From: Rugalucina vietnamica
Taxonomy: Eukaryota; Mollusca; Bivalvia; Lucinida; Lucinidae
DNA: 64,000 nucleotides
Assembly (NCBI GenBank): GCA_964017185.1
Contig: OZ024869.1
Span: 69,720,315 to 69,784,314, forward strand
Direction of reading: 5' to 3'
The notes beneath the pieces were generated by a model. That model was not told where the DNA came from. It made no database searches and worked only from the letters and a program-made list of their open reading frames with translations. The position numbers were made by a program, and so were the translations under genes. Shown one piece after another: positions 46,901 through 57,403 of the stretch (position 1 is its first letter; every line of letters begins with the position of its first letter).

Positions 46901-49900
46901 TTCAGTGTTTGGAAATTATGTGAGGCGAAGCTTAGTTGTATTGAAATGCCTGACTAAAATATTGTTTAAACTGCATAACTGTATTACATACACATTATAA
47001 CGAGTATACCTAACCTCGCATTTTCGTGATGGTCATTTATAATTTTACAATTTGTCCTTCAATGAACGCATCATTGATAAAAATAGGAGGTGCATCTTCC
47101 ATCCCATTATCATGGAATGTCTCTATACCTACATGTACGCAAACTGGCTCTAACACATTATACATGTAAATGATTAATGGAAAGTATTTTGAACACCGAT
47201 AGCTATAAAGGCCAAAATTGATTATGTCATGAATCATTAATGCCACAAAACTATTGACATATTTCCATCACGGCTCGCTTTATTAACATATGCTTTTGCA
47301 CGAGCACACATTTACCAATATATATTTTCCATTCACAGTCACACCCCGGGGGAGTGGAATTTTCACATCATTTAATAACAATCTTGAAAACATCGTCGAG
47401 GCTTCAGAGACAGACAGTTTACGTGAAAAAGTGAGTATCACTGCACCAAGTTCGTATCTTTCTCGTATGGTTTCTTAAATAGATGTTTATGTTCCAGTCT
47501 ATAACTGCCTCTTGGAACCTTCTCTTGAAACCTTTCGGACTCCTTAAAGGCCTGTTTGGAATGAAGACAACTAAAGGTTGTTTTGTCTGTTTCGAAGTTC
47601 TGTTCGTACCCTTGTTGGTTTTAATCTTTCGATTGTGATACCCGTCGTCTTTCTAATTTAATTTAAATTTAAATTGAGTGTCCCCCCCCCCCCCTCCACG
47701 ATTAAATTATACTGATACTTGTAAGATCCTGCAGAATGCAGGAGATATACCCACAAGGCGTGTATTGCTTTGAACCATAGACTATACATGTGGCTAATGG
47801 CCATAACCTCTACCTTCCTTTAATTAAGTGGCTTATATGTTATGTACATGTGTTTATTTTTTTTTCTATTTTAAGAAACTAAATTCGGATGGTTCCAAAG
47901 AAGTCGTACATAACGGAAACAGCAGGTTGCAACCGAACACAAGTACAGGAGACAACAGTTTTCATCTTCCACCTATAATGAAAGATGGAAGAAGAGATTC
48001 AGGTATTAACCCGTTAGTGGAGAATGAATTCACCCATCATTAACAAATTGGATGATTTCATTTTTATACGGGTTAGGAGAGATTTTTTTTTCTCATTTTA
48101 TGATGAAATTTTATAATGCAAACAGAAAAGCCCCAGATGGGTTGCCGCGTTTAACTAATATATTGCCAATTGTCTGTTTGCATTACACATTATATGTATC
48201 ATAATTACATCGTTTTAGAAACAAATATCCATAAAACTGAAATGCATAATGAGGTGACAAAGAGATTTTAAAAAATCGAAACCAATAAGTGTTGTCCTAC
48301 AAGTACGCGCTTCCTTACTAAAAGCAATTAGTTACAAGAAATAAAAACATGAAGGAATCGTATGGTTTTATTTTCTGATACAATATAAAAGTAGATCCTT
48401 TGGATGCAGTGAAAACGTTCAAAGGGAGATACCTACAAATGAATTATATCTATTTCATTTAGAATTTATCCCACACGGAACATATCTGACAAGGGAAAAG
48501 ACAGAATTTGATAGTGTACATCCGGGTAGTGGCAATAAAACCAAACGTGAAACTGTGCATAGGAGTGCTTATCTTCAACTAGATGTCTTGAAACCAGGAG
48601 ATATATTTGTAAGTTTCAAGTTAACAATTTCTATTGATTGAAATTCGTCTGAGGTGATTGTCAAATACACTGTTTAAACTATATAATTATGGGTTTTTCT
48701 ATGCGGCACTTTGGAATAATACCATACTATTCACATCTTTGATATAGTCTATACTCTTCAAAGCAAATTCTCTGTCAAGACTTTCTGTCGCATTTGCAAT
48801 AATATTGTAACATATAGCATTTACAGTTGTTGTGTTGCTTTGTCTTTACTTCTATGCTAATTTGACAAGGGATAGTGCATTTCTGAACCTTACTTTGTTT
48901 TTAATAACCACAAATCATTATTTCATGTTAATGTCGATTCTGATTGATGTAACCCTTTGCACAGATTCTTCCTTTGAAAATGCAAGCTATGTATTAAACA
49001 ACTTTGTTTCATTTCTGACTTAATGTACTTTGTTAATGTACATGATTGTATTTAAAATTAATGACACTCAAAGTGAAAACAGAATGTGTTAAGTAACTCA
49101 CCCTGCTTGTAAGAATATAACTTTCGTCATAACTCAAATTCGTATACTGTACGTTTTACTAATTTTCCCAGGGTCTTGATGGTGTTTCCGAGTTATTTAG
49201 ATTAATGTATCCACTTAAAGATGGGTACGAGGTTAGTGTGCACGAAAACGTAGATATTGTCTTGCACCTACATGTATCTTGAAACTTACTAGATGGATGA
49301 ACAACACTTTCATTTTGATTCTTTTATGTCTCTGCTGTGTTTGCTTTCAAATTAGTGTAGAAAGTAGAAAGCAGAAAATACATAAGCGCATGTGTTTGTA
49401 AAATAGATTAAGAATTCAGAAGTAGTTTAGAAAAGTTCGGAAACCCACACTGGCATGAATAAATCAGCCTATTGTTATGAACATGGATGGATTTCGTTTT
49501 TGTATATCATGCATTTGAAAACTTATCTTTTTTGTTATTAAGTAAGGATCATGTAAATTAATATCAATAAATTAATACCACGATTTTGAACAGGACTTGT
49601 GCTTGCTTAATTATCAGACTTCTTTTTATTTATTATGCTTTTGTATATAAGCGTGTATTTGTTGTGATTATAGACGGATAATGTTTGCTGTAGTAGACCC
49701 ACTCTCATTTTGCTTTTTACTTTTACTTAAAATCTACAGCTTTCGTTTGTAAAAAAGACGGTCAACTTCACCAATTAAAAGTATGTGCTGCTTCAGGTCA
49801 TAGTTCATCATTCCATATCAATACCTTGCTATATACCCTCTTTATATTTCCTGACCACTTACAGTGTGCTGCTAGATTAGCAATGCACTAAAACTTAGGC

Positions 49901-52900
49901 CGATATTTTATTACCACAAATACAAAAATATCGAAATGCGTGAATACTCAGGTGATTTTTAAAATGAGTTGAAAAGTACACTAGTTGGGCGGATGTCAAT
50001 CAAGTTTAACGAAAGATATATAGGAATTTTATATGACCGATTTTATGCAAGAGTAATTTATTATAGGAATTTTTGTTGATTTTATCGATGTGTAAACTCA
50101 GGCGAATCACTCACAAACTAAATAAAGCCCGAATGGCTTTATGAAAAAGTTTGTGAGTGATTCGCCTGAGTTTACACATCGATAAAATCAACAAAAAATA
50201 ATAATTCATTCCTTATAATTCCAACTTTGTCTCATTACAATGCATTTGTCTACCTTGATTTAAATTTTTATAGCCAGCGGAAGGAAAATAGAGCAAAACG
50301 GATCTTCAAGAGGCAGCCACCTTGAAAATTTCCAAAGCATAGAACTCGCTTTTCGCTATTTATAGAAGCTAAAACTAGCTTCCCTTAGACAGGCTGTAAA
50401 AGCGAGAGCTTTAAAACATCTCCCCTTCATTCAAAAGAAAATATTGCCGTCTGGACCGATAGGAAGACATGTCGATTTTTAACTGGGGCTCGGAACATTA
50501 GAAATTCAAACGCCAAAGTTCAACACACAACAAGAAGATAAAAACACTTACCGTACGACGTTCTGTTAAAAGAAAAAGCGTCCATGTTAATAAAATTTCT
50601 AAATATTCATTTCGCCACCTTCAAAACGCGTTCATCCATCGTTTTTATGATTATGACGTTTAGATTCAGTGACGTCAACGTTTTTTTGAAGAAACGTCAC
50701 ATAATCACGTAACATCGCGCCGTTTTAAGGTGAAAACCGAGTATTCTTACGCATTGCTTTTATCAAAGTATAAAGACGTAACGTCAAAAGTTGCGGTACA
50801 CAAATGTAACGTCAAAAACGTCGAAAATTGACGTCTTTTTATTATATTCATGCTCAGTGCAGCTTGTTACTTAATAAAAATGGGCGTAGAGTCATGGAGA
50901 TCAAAACAGTGATAACAGAAATAATATTAAGTACTACACAATGTGTATGAATGATAGCTTGCCATTTGCTTTAATTCGGTATATAATTACGTTTTACAAA
51001 GTAATTTAAATAACCAAAATTTCATTTTTTTTTCAAAGGTCCCTATTTCTCTACAACTACAGGGTAGAATTTTAGCACGGCAAACTGATTGAGAATGCAG
51101 CAGCATGTGTAGTCTAAAGTTAGATGGTAAAACCTACTTTAAAAGCACTGCCTCTAGACTTTGAAATGAGCCGACATCGGTGACTACCTGACCTCTCAAT
51201 ATGACGAAACGTTAACGTCGAAAATGCTAAATTTACGTCACGTGGGACATTTTTTAAGATCATGCTTTTTCAACGATATTTTCGTGTTAAATAGACTTAG
51301 GCCCAGCAAATTTCAGTCAAATAATCTTTGTTTCAGATGTATTTTTTCTGTGGTTTTGAATATCACTTTAATTTAAGACCGTGGCTATGTATATTTGTTT
51401 GAAGTAACCAACCATAAAATAGTTTGCGCAAAATGGCGTTTTGGGACATTTTTTTAAGATCATGCTTGAAGCCAAATTTAACAAGGAAATAAATGTCATC
51501 CAGGTGCGCTATGATGTTGAGAATATGTGCTCACTTTATGTATTTTGCTGATATACGTTTCATTAATTTCTATATGTTCATTCACATCTAATTGGATTTC
51601 GAAATAAAAAAAATGATTATAAATCAATGATTTTTTAAACAATCTTATAAAACTTACATTTTTTTCTTCCGATAGCCATCTTGATTTCTGTTCGTCACAG
51701 CATTCTAAAAATGACACCAGTAAACGCGCGACGTTCCCCAAACGTACAGGTGAAAATTCCCGCAGTTTGGATTAAAAATGTCTTCTTAAGCCTGTTTTTA
51801 AACTTTGCGTTCGACCTTTTGTGTTACATCTTATATTGCATTTTTTCAGTATTTTCGTGCATTTCCGAAAGGCTAGTATGAGTTGGTATCGGTAGAAATA
51901 CTTAATATTTTCGGTAAAATAAAGGCATTTTTCTGAGCTTCACGCTAGTATTATTTTTCTTCTCTGTCGTTTTCCATTAGTATTTTATGCATAATTATTT
52001 AGCGGTGGGGTTGCTTATTTTTCAGTGTACCGCAACTTTTGACGTTACGTCAAAGTCTTCCAAACAACCAATCAGAATGTAGGAAATTAGTAAAATTAGA
52101 ATTATTGCAGAATAAATAGCATTTATATGCAACTTATTTCTATCTGCGGGTACTCAACATGGTCCATTTTAACGCAAACACAGAACAGCAAGGTCATTCA
52201 GACGAAACTTCTGCAAATCATTATACATATGAATCGTATTCCACGACAAGTTCAGTATATTAATATTTCTTCCAGGGTTTAGAGCATATGGATCCACAAG
52301 CGCTAGCGTCAGAAGGCCCAGGTGTCACATTGGTATGTCTTAGTTTCTTCAAACATAGTAAACCAAACTTGGCGTTTCCTCGCGAATAGTAATCTGGTAA
52401 TGTGTTTGATTGATTGAAAAGATGATCAGCTGATTTTAATCAAAATGTCTCGGTATCACTTAATTGTCACCGAGTCCTACAGGTCTACTGATTTTTCCAG
52501 AGTTTAAACTTTAACAGATTAATACTAAATTAATATTTTCATACACACTTAATAAATGAAAATTCATGAGAACATACTGCAATCCGTTCGGTAAAAAATT
52601 ATTTCTTTGTCTCAAAACTCATATTTGCCGAAACGGTGTTAAAAGTTCAGGTCGTGTGATATAGCACACGTCGATTAAGACTTGCCATAAAATATTTGTT
52701 TATGAAATTGCTAATTATCAGATGCCAGACTTACTACACATGTTATGGCAAGGTCGCCTTGAACCTCACGTCCTTTTCTTTGGAAGGAAAGTGACACCAT
52801 CGAGTAAAATATCTTGAATTAGTTATAATTAGGTTTTCCCTATTTTCTATTTTAGATTAGTGACGGGGCTGAAATAATAAGAATCAGTAAACGATTCTTT

Positions 52901-53614
52901 GTGACCCATGCTCAAAACAACACCATGCTCAAAGTAGAAACTATGGTATGTATCGTATCGCACATTTCTTGCACACCGGATAGAAAAATTCTGTGTTTTA
53001 CCCCATGTGAGAAAAAGAACCTATCATGCGTGTCACGGATGGATATAAACGAATCTGTCCCTCGGGTCACAGTTTGGCATCACTCGATTGAGCCTCGTGA
53101 TGCCGAATTGACCCGAGGGACAGATTCGTTTATATCCATCCGTGACACTCATGTAAGATTCTTATAATATCATGAAATATCAGTTATAAGACGTGAAAGA
53201 TATTTGACATGTTTAAGGCGTCAACCTTTTATTTTTAAGGTTTCCTTGTGTTACTCTTCTGCGGATAAAATGTTACATGTATGGTAAGCATTGTAAGTAT
53301 CAATGCTATTTCAACCTAAATGTTGATGCTGTTACATGTATGTGAAATCAACTTGAATACGAGTCCTGGTATTATGCTGTAATTGAGAAAATGCTGTAAA
53401 CTACTTACTTTGTTCGTAGAAAAAGGGGTTCTGTGAGTTTGTCGATAACTCGATAACCATTTGAAATTGTCTATTTCAGCAACGTGAATACATGAGTGCA
53501 GATGAGGCAAAGACAGTTATGTATGATAAAGAGACCTGGAATCAATATAAGTCTGTGCTACTTAAACGAACAGTCGGTGGTTTACACAGAAATCAAACGG
53601 ATAAGACCTTGTGA
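28958..53614 (+). CDS. CNBD2: CNBD2-like cyclic nucleotide-binding domain protein (23 exons, 929 aa)
   Basis: Exons: 28958-29767, 31959-32015, 32509-32579, 39527-39635, 40150-40218, 40383-40474, 40857-40930, 41423-41505, 41767-41850, 42284-42336, 42596-42673, 43127-43187, 44903-45017, 45276-45343, 45608-45781, 46710-46794, 47339-47430, 47876-48002, 48463-48608, 49172-49231, 52276-52332, 52856-52945, 53480-53614. All introns are GT..AG and all joins keep frame (2790 nt). Residues 1-270 are charged and likely disordered. FDVQLSLITRPEHRT (352-366) is a CNBD2 family signature. A first CNB fold follows (~375-485, with RDPERFYYILSGK). A second (~498-880) has LKPGDIFG and SKRFFVTHA but is split by a long insert (~556-795). 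Neither fold shows the canonical FGE..L/R.A phosphate-binding cassette, so nucleotide binding is doubtful. In mammals CNBD2 is linked to sperm function (family knowledge). Symbol by homology only; the N-terminal start is less certain. Confidence 0.88.
29791..29990 (+). mobile_element. MITE family M2, copy 1 (intron 1)
   Basis: Starts TTAACCCATATTTGG, 24 bases after the exon 1 donor. It contains a strong hairpin at 29897-29961: CAAATAGAATAGCCCAAGAT, GGACGCCGCG, then the inverted half to CTATTCTGTTTG. It ends near GATGCCAGGCTT. Same family and orientation as 42727-42955 and 48006-48154. Confidence 0.8.
31135..31350. mobile_element. ~215-bp foldback MITE (intron 1)
   Basis: The left arm TAGCTCGATTTTGACATAAG / ACGCGTCAAAAGATCGACGA has its inverted partner TCGTCGACTTTTGACGCGTC / TGAGGTAAACAAAATTGAGC at the right end, with a few mismatches. 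No coding content. Confidence 0.7.
34630..34786 (+). repeat. Dispersed repeat R2, unit 1
   Basis: Shares AAAAGTTGCAAAATTACAGC, CTTTGGCTCCATGTTGCCAA and CCGCGGTATGGCCCATCACC with 35007-35164; the last block and CTCACTGCTCTTAAAGGATC also occur at 54675-54745. The two units form a direct duplication ~377 bp apart inside the long-TIR element. Confidence 0.8.
35007..35164 (+). repeat. Dispersed repeat R2, unit 2
   Basis: Second unit of the direct duplication, over 90 percent alike by eye to 34630-34786; it ends in CAGTTTTATTTTTATTC at the edge of the LINE fragment. Confidence 0.8.
35216..36330 (-). pseudogene. LINE (non-LTR retrotransposon) RT C-terminal fragment
   Basis: Broken minus-strand frames run from KAIDRFLRDEIWW (near 36300) through an intact MLYADD catalytic core (near 36075) to NMGKTKIMV (35983), then a CxxC-containing stretch, VKEVLVDGEKVE, FCYLGDMLSAGGGCE (~35650-35750), MCWICNFK (35460) and SKMRWYGHVERI (~35340). 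This order is that of the RT palm, thumb and C-terminal region of a common invertebrate LINE clade. Several frameshifts and stops show it is dead. It lies inside the 4950-bp TIR element. Confidence 0.75.
36587..36826 (+). pseudogene. Fragment of an unnamed mobile-element-associated protein
   Basis: An open stretch of about 80 codons next to the right TIR. It contains VTGVYRKVIGN, PKSWNNFIRCDENKMEILRF and VVCNVEIKVF. I recall a widespread uncharacterised invertebrate protein with a 'W..FLR...NK.EL..FLA' block; this frame resembles it, but that is from memory and unchecked. It may be the residue of the element's own protein. Truncated at both ends. Confidence 0.35.
39331..39400 (-). mobile_element. 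MITE family M2, fragment (intron 3)
   Basis: CCCCAGATGTGACACC and AGGCTATTCTGTTTGC match the hairpin half of family M2. Only about 60 bases remain, 130 bases before exon 4. Confidence 0.5.
39728..39979 (+). repeat. Dispersed repeat family R1, copy 2 (intron 4)
   Basis: Central inverted pair AACATAGATTGTGGGTAC and GTACCCACAATCTATGTT is perfect over 18 bases. It is followed by AATAAGAAAAATAGGTATAC and CAATATAAAAGTGGGGTTCA, as in 7591-7852 and 62135-62328. Confidence 0.8.
42727..42955 (+). mobile_element. MITE family M2, full copy (intron 11)
   Basis: Starts TTAACCCATATTTGACGAAT and ends GGCTTAAATGAGTTAA, 53 bases after the exon 11 donor. At 42850-42914 is a near-perfect hairpin: arms CAAACAGAATAGCCCCAGAT and inverted partner, loop around GCGTTCTGCG. 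Both outer ends carry TTAA, which could be a target duplication or part of the ends. Confidence 0.85.
43194..44546. mobile_element. 1353-bp TIR element abutting the exon 12 splice donor
   Basis: TIRs of 38 bp with one mismatch: ATTATTGTTTTTCCAGGATT.. at 43194-43231 and its inverse ..AATCCTGGAAAAACAATAAT ending 44546. The first base follows directly after the six-base donor GTACGT (43188-43193). No transposase frame inside. It occupies most of intron 12 and no clear target duplication is seen. Confidence 0.75.
48006..48154 (+). mobile_element. MITE family M2, short copy at exon 18 donor (intron 18)
   Basis: Begins TTAACCCGTTAGTGG three bases after the exon 18/intron 18 boundary, so the donor reads GTA|TTAACC. 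It contains GCAAACAGAAAAGCCCCAGA and GGTTGCCGCG, then stops at TTAA; the second half of the hairpin is absent. Confidence 0.7.
50070..50197. repeat. Perfect 50-bp foldback (intron 20)
   Basis: Arms 50070-50119 and 50148-50197 are exact inverse complements over 50 bases, with a 28-base loop (AATAAAGCCCGAATGGCTTT). Unlike older MITEs there is no mismatch, so it is young or under constraint. Confidence 0.92.
50640..52070. other. TGACGT/ACGTCA-rich segment of intron 20
   Basis: Many TGACGT, AACGTCA and ACGT motifs cluster at 50650-50840, 51200-51245 and 52030-52065. ACGTAACGTCAAAAGTTGCGGTAC near 50775 has its inverse GTACCGCAACTTTTGACGTT at ~52037, so the segment may be an inverted-repeat element of about 1.3 kb. 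Similar motif-rich DNA lies at 34090-34600. Described here by position, not assigned a role. Confidence 0.4.
53030..53148. repeat. 119-bp foldback (intron 22)
   Basis: GTGTCACGGATGGATATAAA.. on the left is the inverse of ..TTTATATCCATCCGTGACAC on the right, with arms of over 50 bases, a few mismatches near the centre and a loop around TCGATTGAGCC. Confidence 0.9.
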
Positions 53615-54940
53615 TAGTTTATGTATGAGTATGCGTTAGTTGATGCCATGTACAAATGGACCATTGGTATAAGTGCATTGATACACATGTTGAACGTATT
53701 TCGAATACAGGAATTGCATGACAGAAGACGTACCATTTTACGAGACCACTTATGCTTCAAAGATACTCTGAAGTCGTTTTTCATGAACATTTCATTTTTA
53801 TTGTTACGTTTGAAGGAATTAGTTATAACAAGTCGCATTTGATTACAGCGTTCGTTTCTAACGTCAGACAGATATGCAGCTTAAGTATGTGCATGCTGCT
53901 TTGTTATGTTTCGAGTTGTCGATATGTATGTTACTAATATTTATTTTCTATATATTTTCATTTACGCATAAAGAATGATATCACTTGTGGATTGTTGGAA
54001 CTAATTATTGCATAACATTTCTTAACAGTGTTGCTTTGAATACATTCTATAAATGTTTTAACTGTGGATTTTCAAGAAAGGTGTGTAATATTCATAAATG
54101 ATACGTCACTCCCTTTCTCTTTACAACTGATTCATTTTTGCATTGGATGTCACAGACTTATGCTTTCTCATGGTGCTAATAGATAGTTGACTTCTATGTA
54201 TATGGTGTACATATTGTTTCAGCTTTTATCATTAATACTGTATACATTTGTATTTTACTGTTTTATTTTTTCACATTTATAAAAATATGTGCAAAACTAT
54301 TGATATATGCAACAATTAATGTCAGTCTGAATGTACATTTATTACTATCATCCAGTATAATGATTCCGTCCTTTGTTGGTATTTAATACAGTCACATACA
54401 TTGTGCTTACTTTGTAAACATATTTTGTTTCAATTAAAAGCTAAAAATCGTGTTCGATAGCGTTTGTTAGGTTTTTTTTCTAACGACCGTTCTAACAAAT
54501 TAAAATATAAATTCTGACTTTGGAAAGAAACGTGACACAGTGGGACATCAGAGAGCTGATTCCCTCCGATAGCTTTCCCGTTTTACGTTGATAACTAAGA
54601 ATGTTTTACTTCTTACTCATACTACTAGTAGATGGAACAGCGGGCTGTTAGACAAAGATGTTTCCTTAAGTAGCCGAAAACGCGGTATGGCCCATCCATT
54701 TTCTCATTTATATGCTCACTGCTCTTAAAGGATCTCAATTTTACTTTTATTGTTTAAAAGTTTCTTATGGGTTCAAAGGGCTAAGTTACATTAAAAAATC
54801 TAAACATAGATGTTTCATTGCTTCACCGACCGATTAGGCAAAGTTTGATTTTGGTTTTATTTTCAAAAAGGTCAGACATATTTAGACAACTAAGAGGCTG
54901 TTATGTGCTACAGGTATTTCAAAGGAACACAAAAATAGCA
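53615..54940. other. 3' flank of the CNBD2-like gene
   Basis: AT-rich, probably containing the 3' UTR. There is no canonical AATAAA soon after the stop; an ATTAAA at 54433-54438 is a weak candidate. A fragment of repeat R2 (CGCGGTATGGCCCATCC) is at 54675-54745. Confidence 0.45.
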
Positions 54941-55342
54941 CTCAATTTAATCCCACTCGACTCATACTCATACTCATACTCCAGCCATACTCTCGCGAGT
55001 TGAGTTCGAGTTCGAGTTTGAGTTTGAGTGACGGAAGAGAATATAGCCGTTAATTGAGTGTGAGTGGAGTATAGATTGGGTATGCACAACAGTCACTCAA
55101 CCATCACTCTCTGGAGTGTCAGATTTTCATTATAAAACAAAGAAATTTGAAATCTTATGGACATTTGATGTTATTATTCTAATATCAAATTAGCAGCAAA
55201 GACTCTGACTAGACGCCACATATTGCGGTCAGCTGTTATCTAATTTTGATGTGCACGCATGGTATCTTATTCGCTTATACTCATTCCTTCTTGTTTGTTT
55301 GATTGTCTGCTTCTTTGTTTATTTGCCTTTCTCTCTATGTTG

Positions 55343-55347
<5 letters not shown>

Positions 55348-55428
<81 letters not shown>

Positions 55429-55530
55429 CTCTCTGCTTGTTTGTTGTTTATTTGTCTTTCTCTCTTTCTCTCTCTCCACTCTCTCTCTCTCTTTCTCTCT
55501 CTCTCTATCTCTCTCTCTCTCTGTGGGGGG
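55348..55530. repeat. Compound (CT)n(CA)n(CT)n microsatellite
   Basis: A CT run to 55382, a CA run 55383-55425, then further CT-rich tracts. The mirror counterpart in the other arm is (CA)n(GA)n at 56340-56394. Confidence 0.95.
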
Positions 55531-56337
55531 TCTGGGATGAGTAGATGGGTGTGCGTGGGGATGGAGGGGGTGAGTCTGTGACAGCGATATCTAACGTAAA
55601 GGCACAAATGTGTCTGCATCTGGATGTACAATGTTGACCACTCACCTAAAATATGGATCATTCTTTCCATGTTCAAAATAGTCGCAAATGACATGCCTTG
55701 GGAAAATCGAAATCTGTTCTAGAATTCGCGACCCCTCTCAAGGAAAGACTTGTCCCGAGCATAAAGCTTGGTCCGGGTGATGTATGTAATCTGCTATTAT
55801 TGGACTTTTTCGGAGAAAATGTGGCGAAATAAGGGTCCAAAAATTTTCGAGTAGCGATCGAGTGAGGTGTCGCCTTCACTCAACGTTTACTCGAATTTGA
55901 GTTGAGTTCGAGTGTGAGTGGGACATGTGCATACCAAATCGAACAGTAATGCGCTCACACGAGTGACTGATCAGATTATCTGAATGAGTATGAGTGGACT
56001 ATGCCTCGAGTGTAGGTTGAGAATACAGCCGTTATTTCGTCACATTTTCTTCGAAAAAGCTCAATAATAGCAGATGGACCAAGCTTTACGCTCGGGACAA
56101 ATCTTTTCTTGAGAGGGGTCGCGCGAATTCTAGAACAGAATTCGATTTTCCCAAGGCATGTCATTTACGACTATTTTGAATATGTAAATATATGTATGTA
56201 AAGCAATGATCCATATTTTAGGTAAGTGATCAACATTGTACATCCAGATACAGACACATTTGTGCCTTTGTGCTAGATATCCCTGTCAGACTCACCCCCT
56301 CCACCCCACGCACACCCATCTACTCACCTACCCATTC

Positions 56338-56339
<2 letters not shown>

Positions 56340-56394
<55 letters not shown>
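56340..56394. repeat. (CA)n(GA)n microsatellite
   Basis: Short CA run followed by a GA run; inverted counterpart of the left-arm microsatellite, but much shorter. Confidence 0.95.
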
Positions 56395-56398
<4 letters not shown>

Positions 56399-56802
56399 AA
56401 CAACAGCCAGATAGAGAGAAAGAGAGAGAGCAACACAGAAAGAAAGACAAATAAACAAAGAAGCAGACAAACAAACAAACAAGAAGGAATGAGTATAAGC
56501 AAATACGATACCAGTTGGCACATCAAAATGCGATAACACCGCACTATGCGGCATCTAGTCAGAGTCTTTTTTGCTAATATGATGTTAGAATAATAACATC
56601 AAGTGCCCATAAGATTTCAAATTTCTTTGTTTTATAATGAAAATCTGACACTCCGGTGAGTGATGGTTGAGTGACTGCTGTGCATACCAAATCCATACTC
56701 CACTCACACTCAATTTAATCCCACTCGACTCATACTCCAGCCATACTCTCGCGAGTTGAGTTCGAGTTTGAGTTTGCGTGACGGAAGAGAATATAGCCGT
56801 TC

Positions 56803-57403
56803 GTCTCGTCTCAGTGACCCGGATGTATCCTGACGCAGTCACTCGACGTAATCCGACCCATCAGGCCAAGTTACTAAAGCAATAATGTGTATATCTAACA
56901 TGTGTGACGTGAGAGCTAGATATGGAGTTTCTAAATCGTTCACATGCACAAGAAAATGCATTGGCGTTCGAAATTTAACAACAACAAAGAAATAGAAAAT
57001 TCAGTATTCTTTTTCATTATGGTAGCCACAGTAACAGAAAAAAAAAAAAACAGATGAAGCATACAAACATACATTTGGTCTCAATATGAGAATTATATAC
57101 ATGACGAGCTTGAAAAAGAATTAAATAACACTATGTTAATTTGTTTGATATCGCATGTGGCTAATGTTTATTGTTTTAGGTGCTTATTCTTTCACAAGAA
57201 AATGATGATAAACACATTCAACTTAACGTCACAATATTCTTTGAAATGTTTAAATGACAGGGTATCTACAAAACCAGACGTGGAGTATATGTATCGTTAT
57301 TAATGTTTTCCAAACGGGCACATAATCGTATCCACGAGTAGGCTTACTTTTTGAAAATATTTACAGCCAAAGAGCAAAATTAAAAGTACTAACGCAGAAT
57401 TAT
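56803..57403. other. 3' flank of the minus-strand receptor
   Basis: AT-rich. On the minus strand an AATAAA (57167-57172) lies about 230 bases beyond the receptor stop and may be its polyadenylation signal. No other gene is seen. Confidence 0.4.

Larger units (their letters stand above)
54940..56802. repeat. Large inverted duplication with ACTCG-type repeats and microsatellites
   Basis: Inverted arms 55053-55832 and 56032-56713 share, in mirror order, GTGAGTGGAGTATA, GTGTCAGATTTTCATTATAA, ATACTCATTCCTTCTTGTTT, the CT/CA microsatellite, GGATGTACAATGTTGA and GACATGCCTTGGGAAAATCG. Outside them, direct copies of the block CCCACTCGACTCATACTC .. CTCGCGAGTTGAGTTCGAG .. GACGGAAGAGAATATAGCCG stand at both ends (~54950-55052 and ~56718-56802). 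The ~200-bp centre is rich in CGAGT/ACTCG units. No gene is visible. Confidence 0.85.

Noticed and set aside
50540..50600. Minus-strand ATG with 12 codons and a GTAAGTG donor inside intron 20
   Set aside because: Too short, no recognisable protein, probably part of a repeat.
51496..51741. Minus-strand frame with an acceptor (TTTTTAG) and donor (GTAAGT) around a 16-codon block
   Set aside because: Splice-like signals are common by chance; no homology and no partner exon were found, and it lies in an intron of a plus-strand gene.
55251..55694. Open frames rich in Ser-Leu, Thr-His or Arg-Glu
   Set aside because: They follow the CT, CA and GA microsatellites within the inverted duplication.
55348..56394. 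CRISPR-like array
   Set aside because: Dinucleotide microsatellites without spacers; the organism is eukaryotic.
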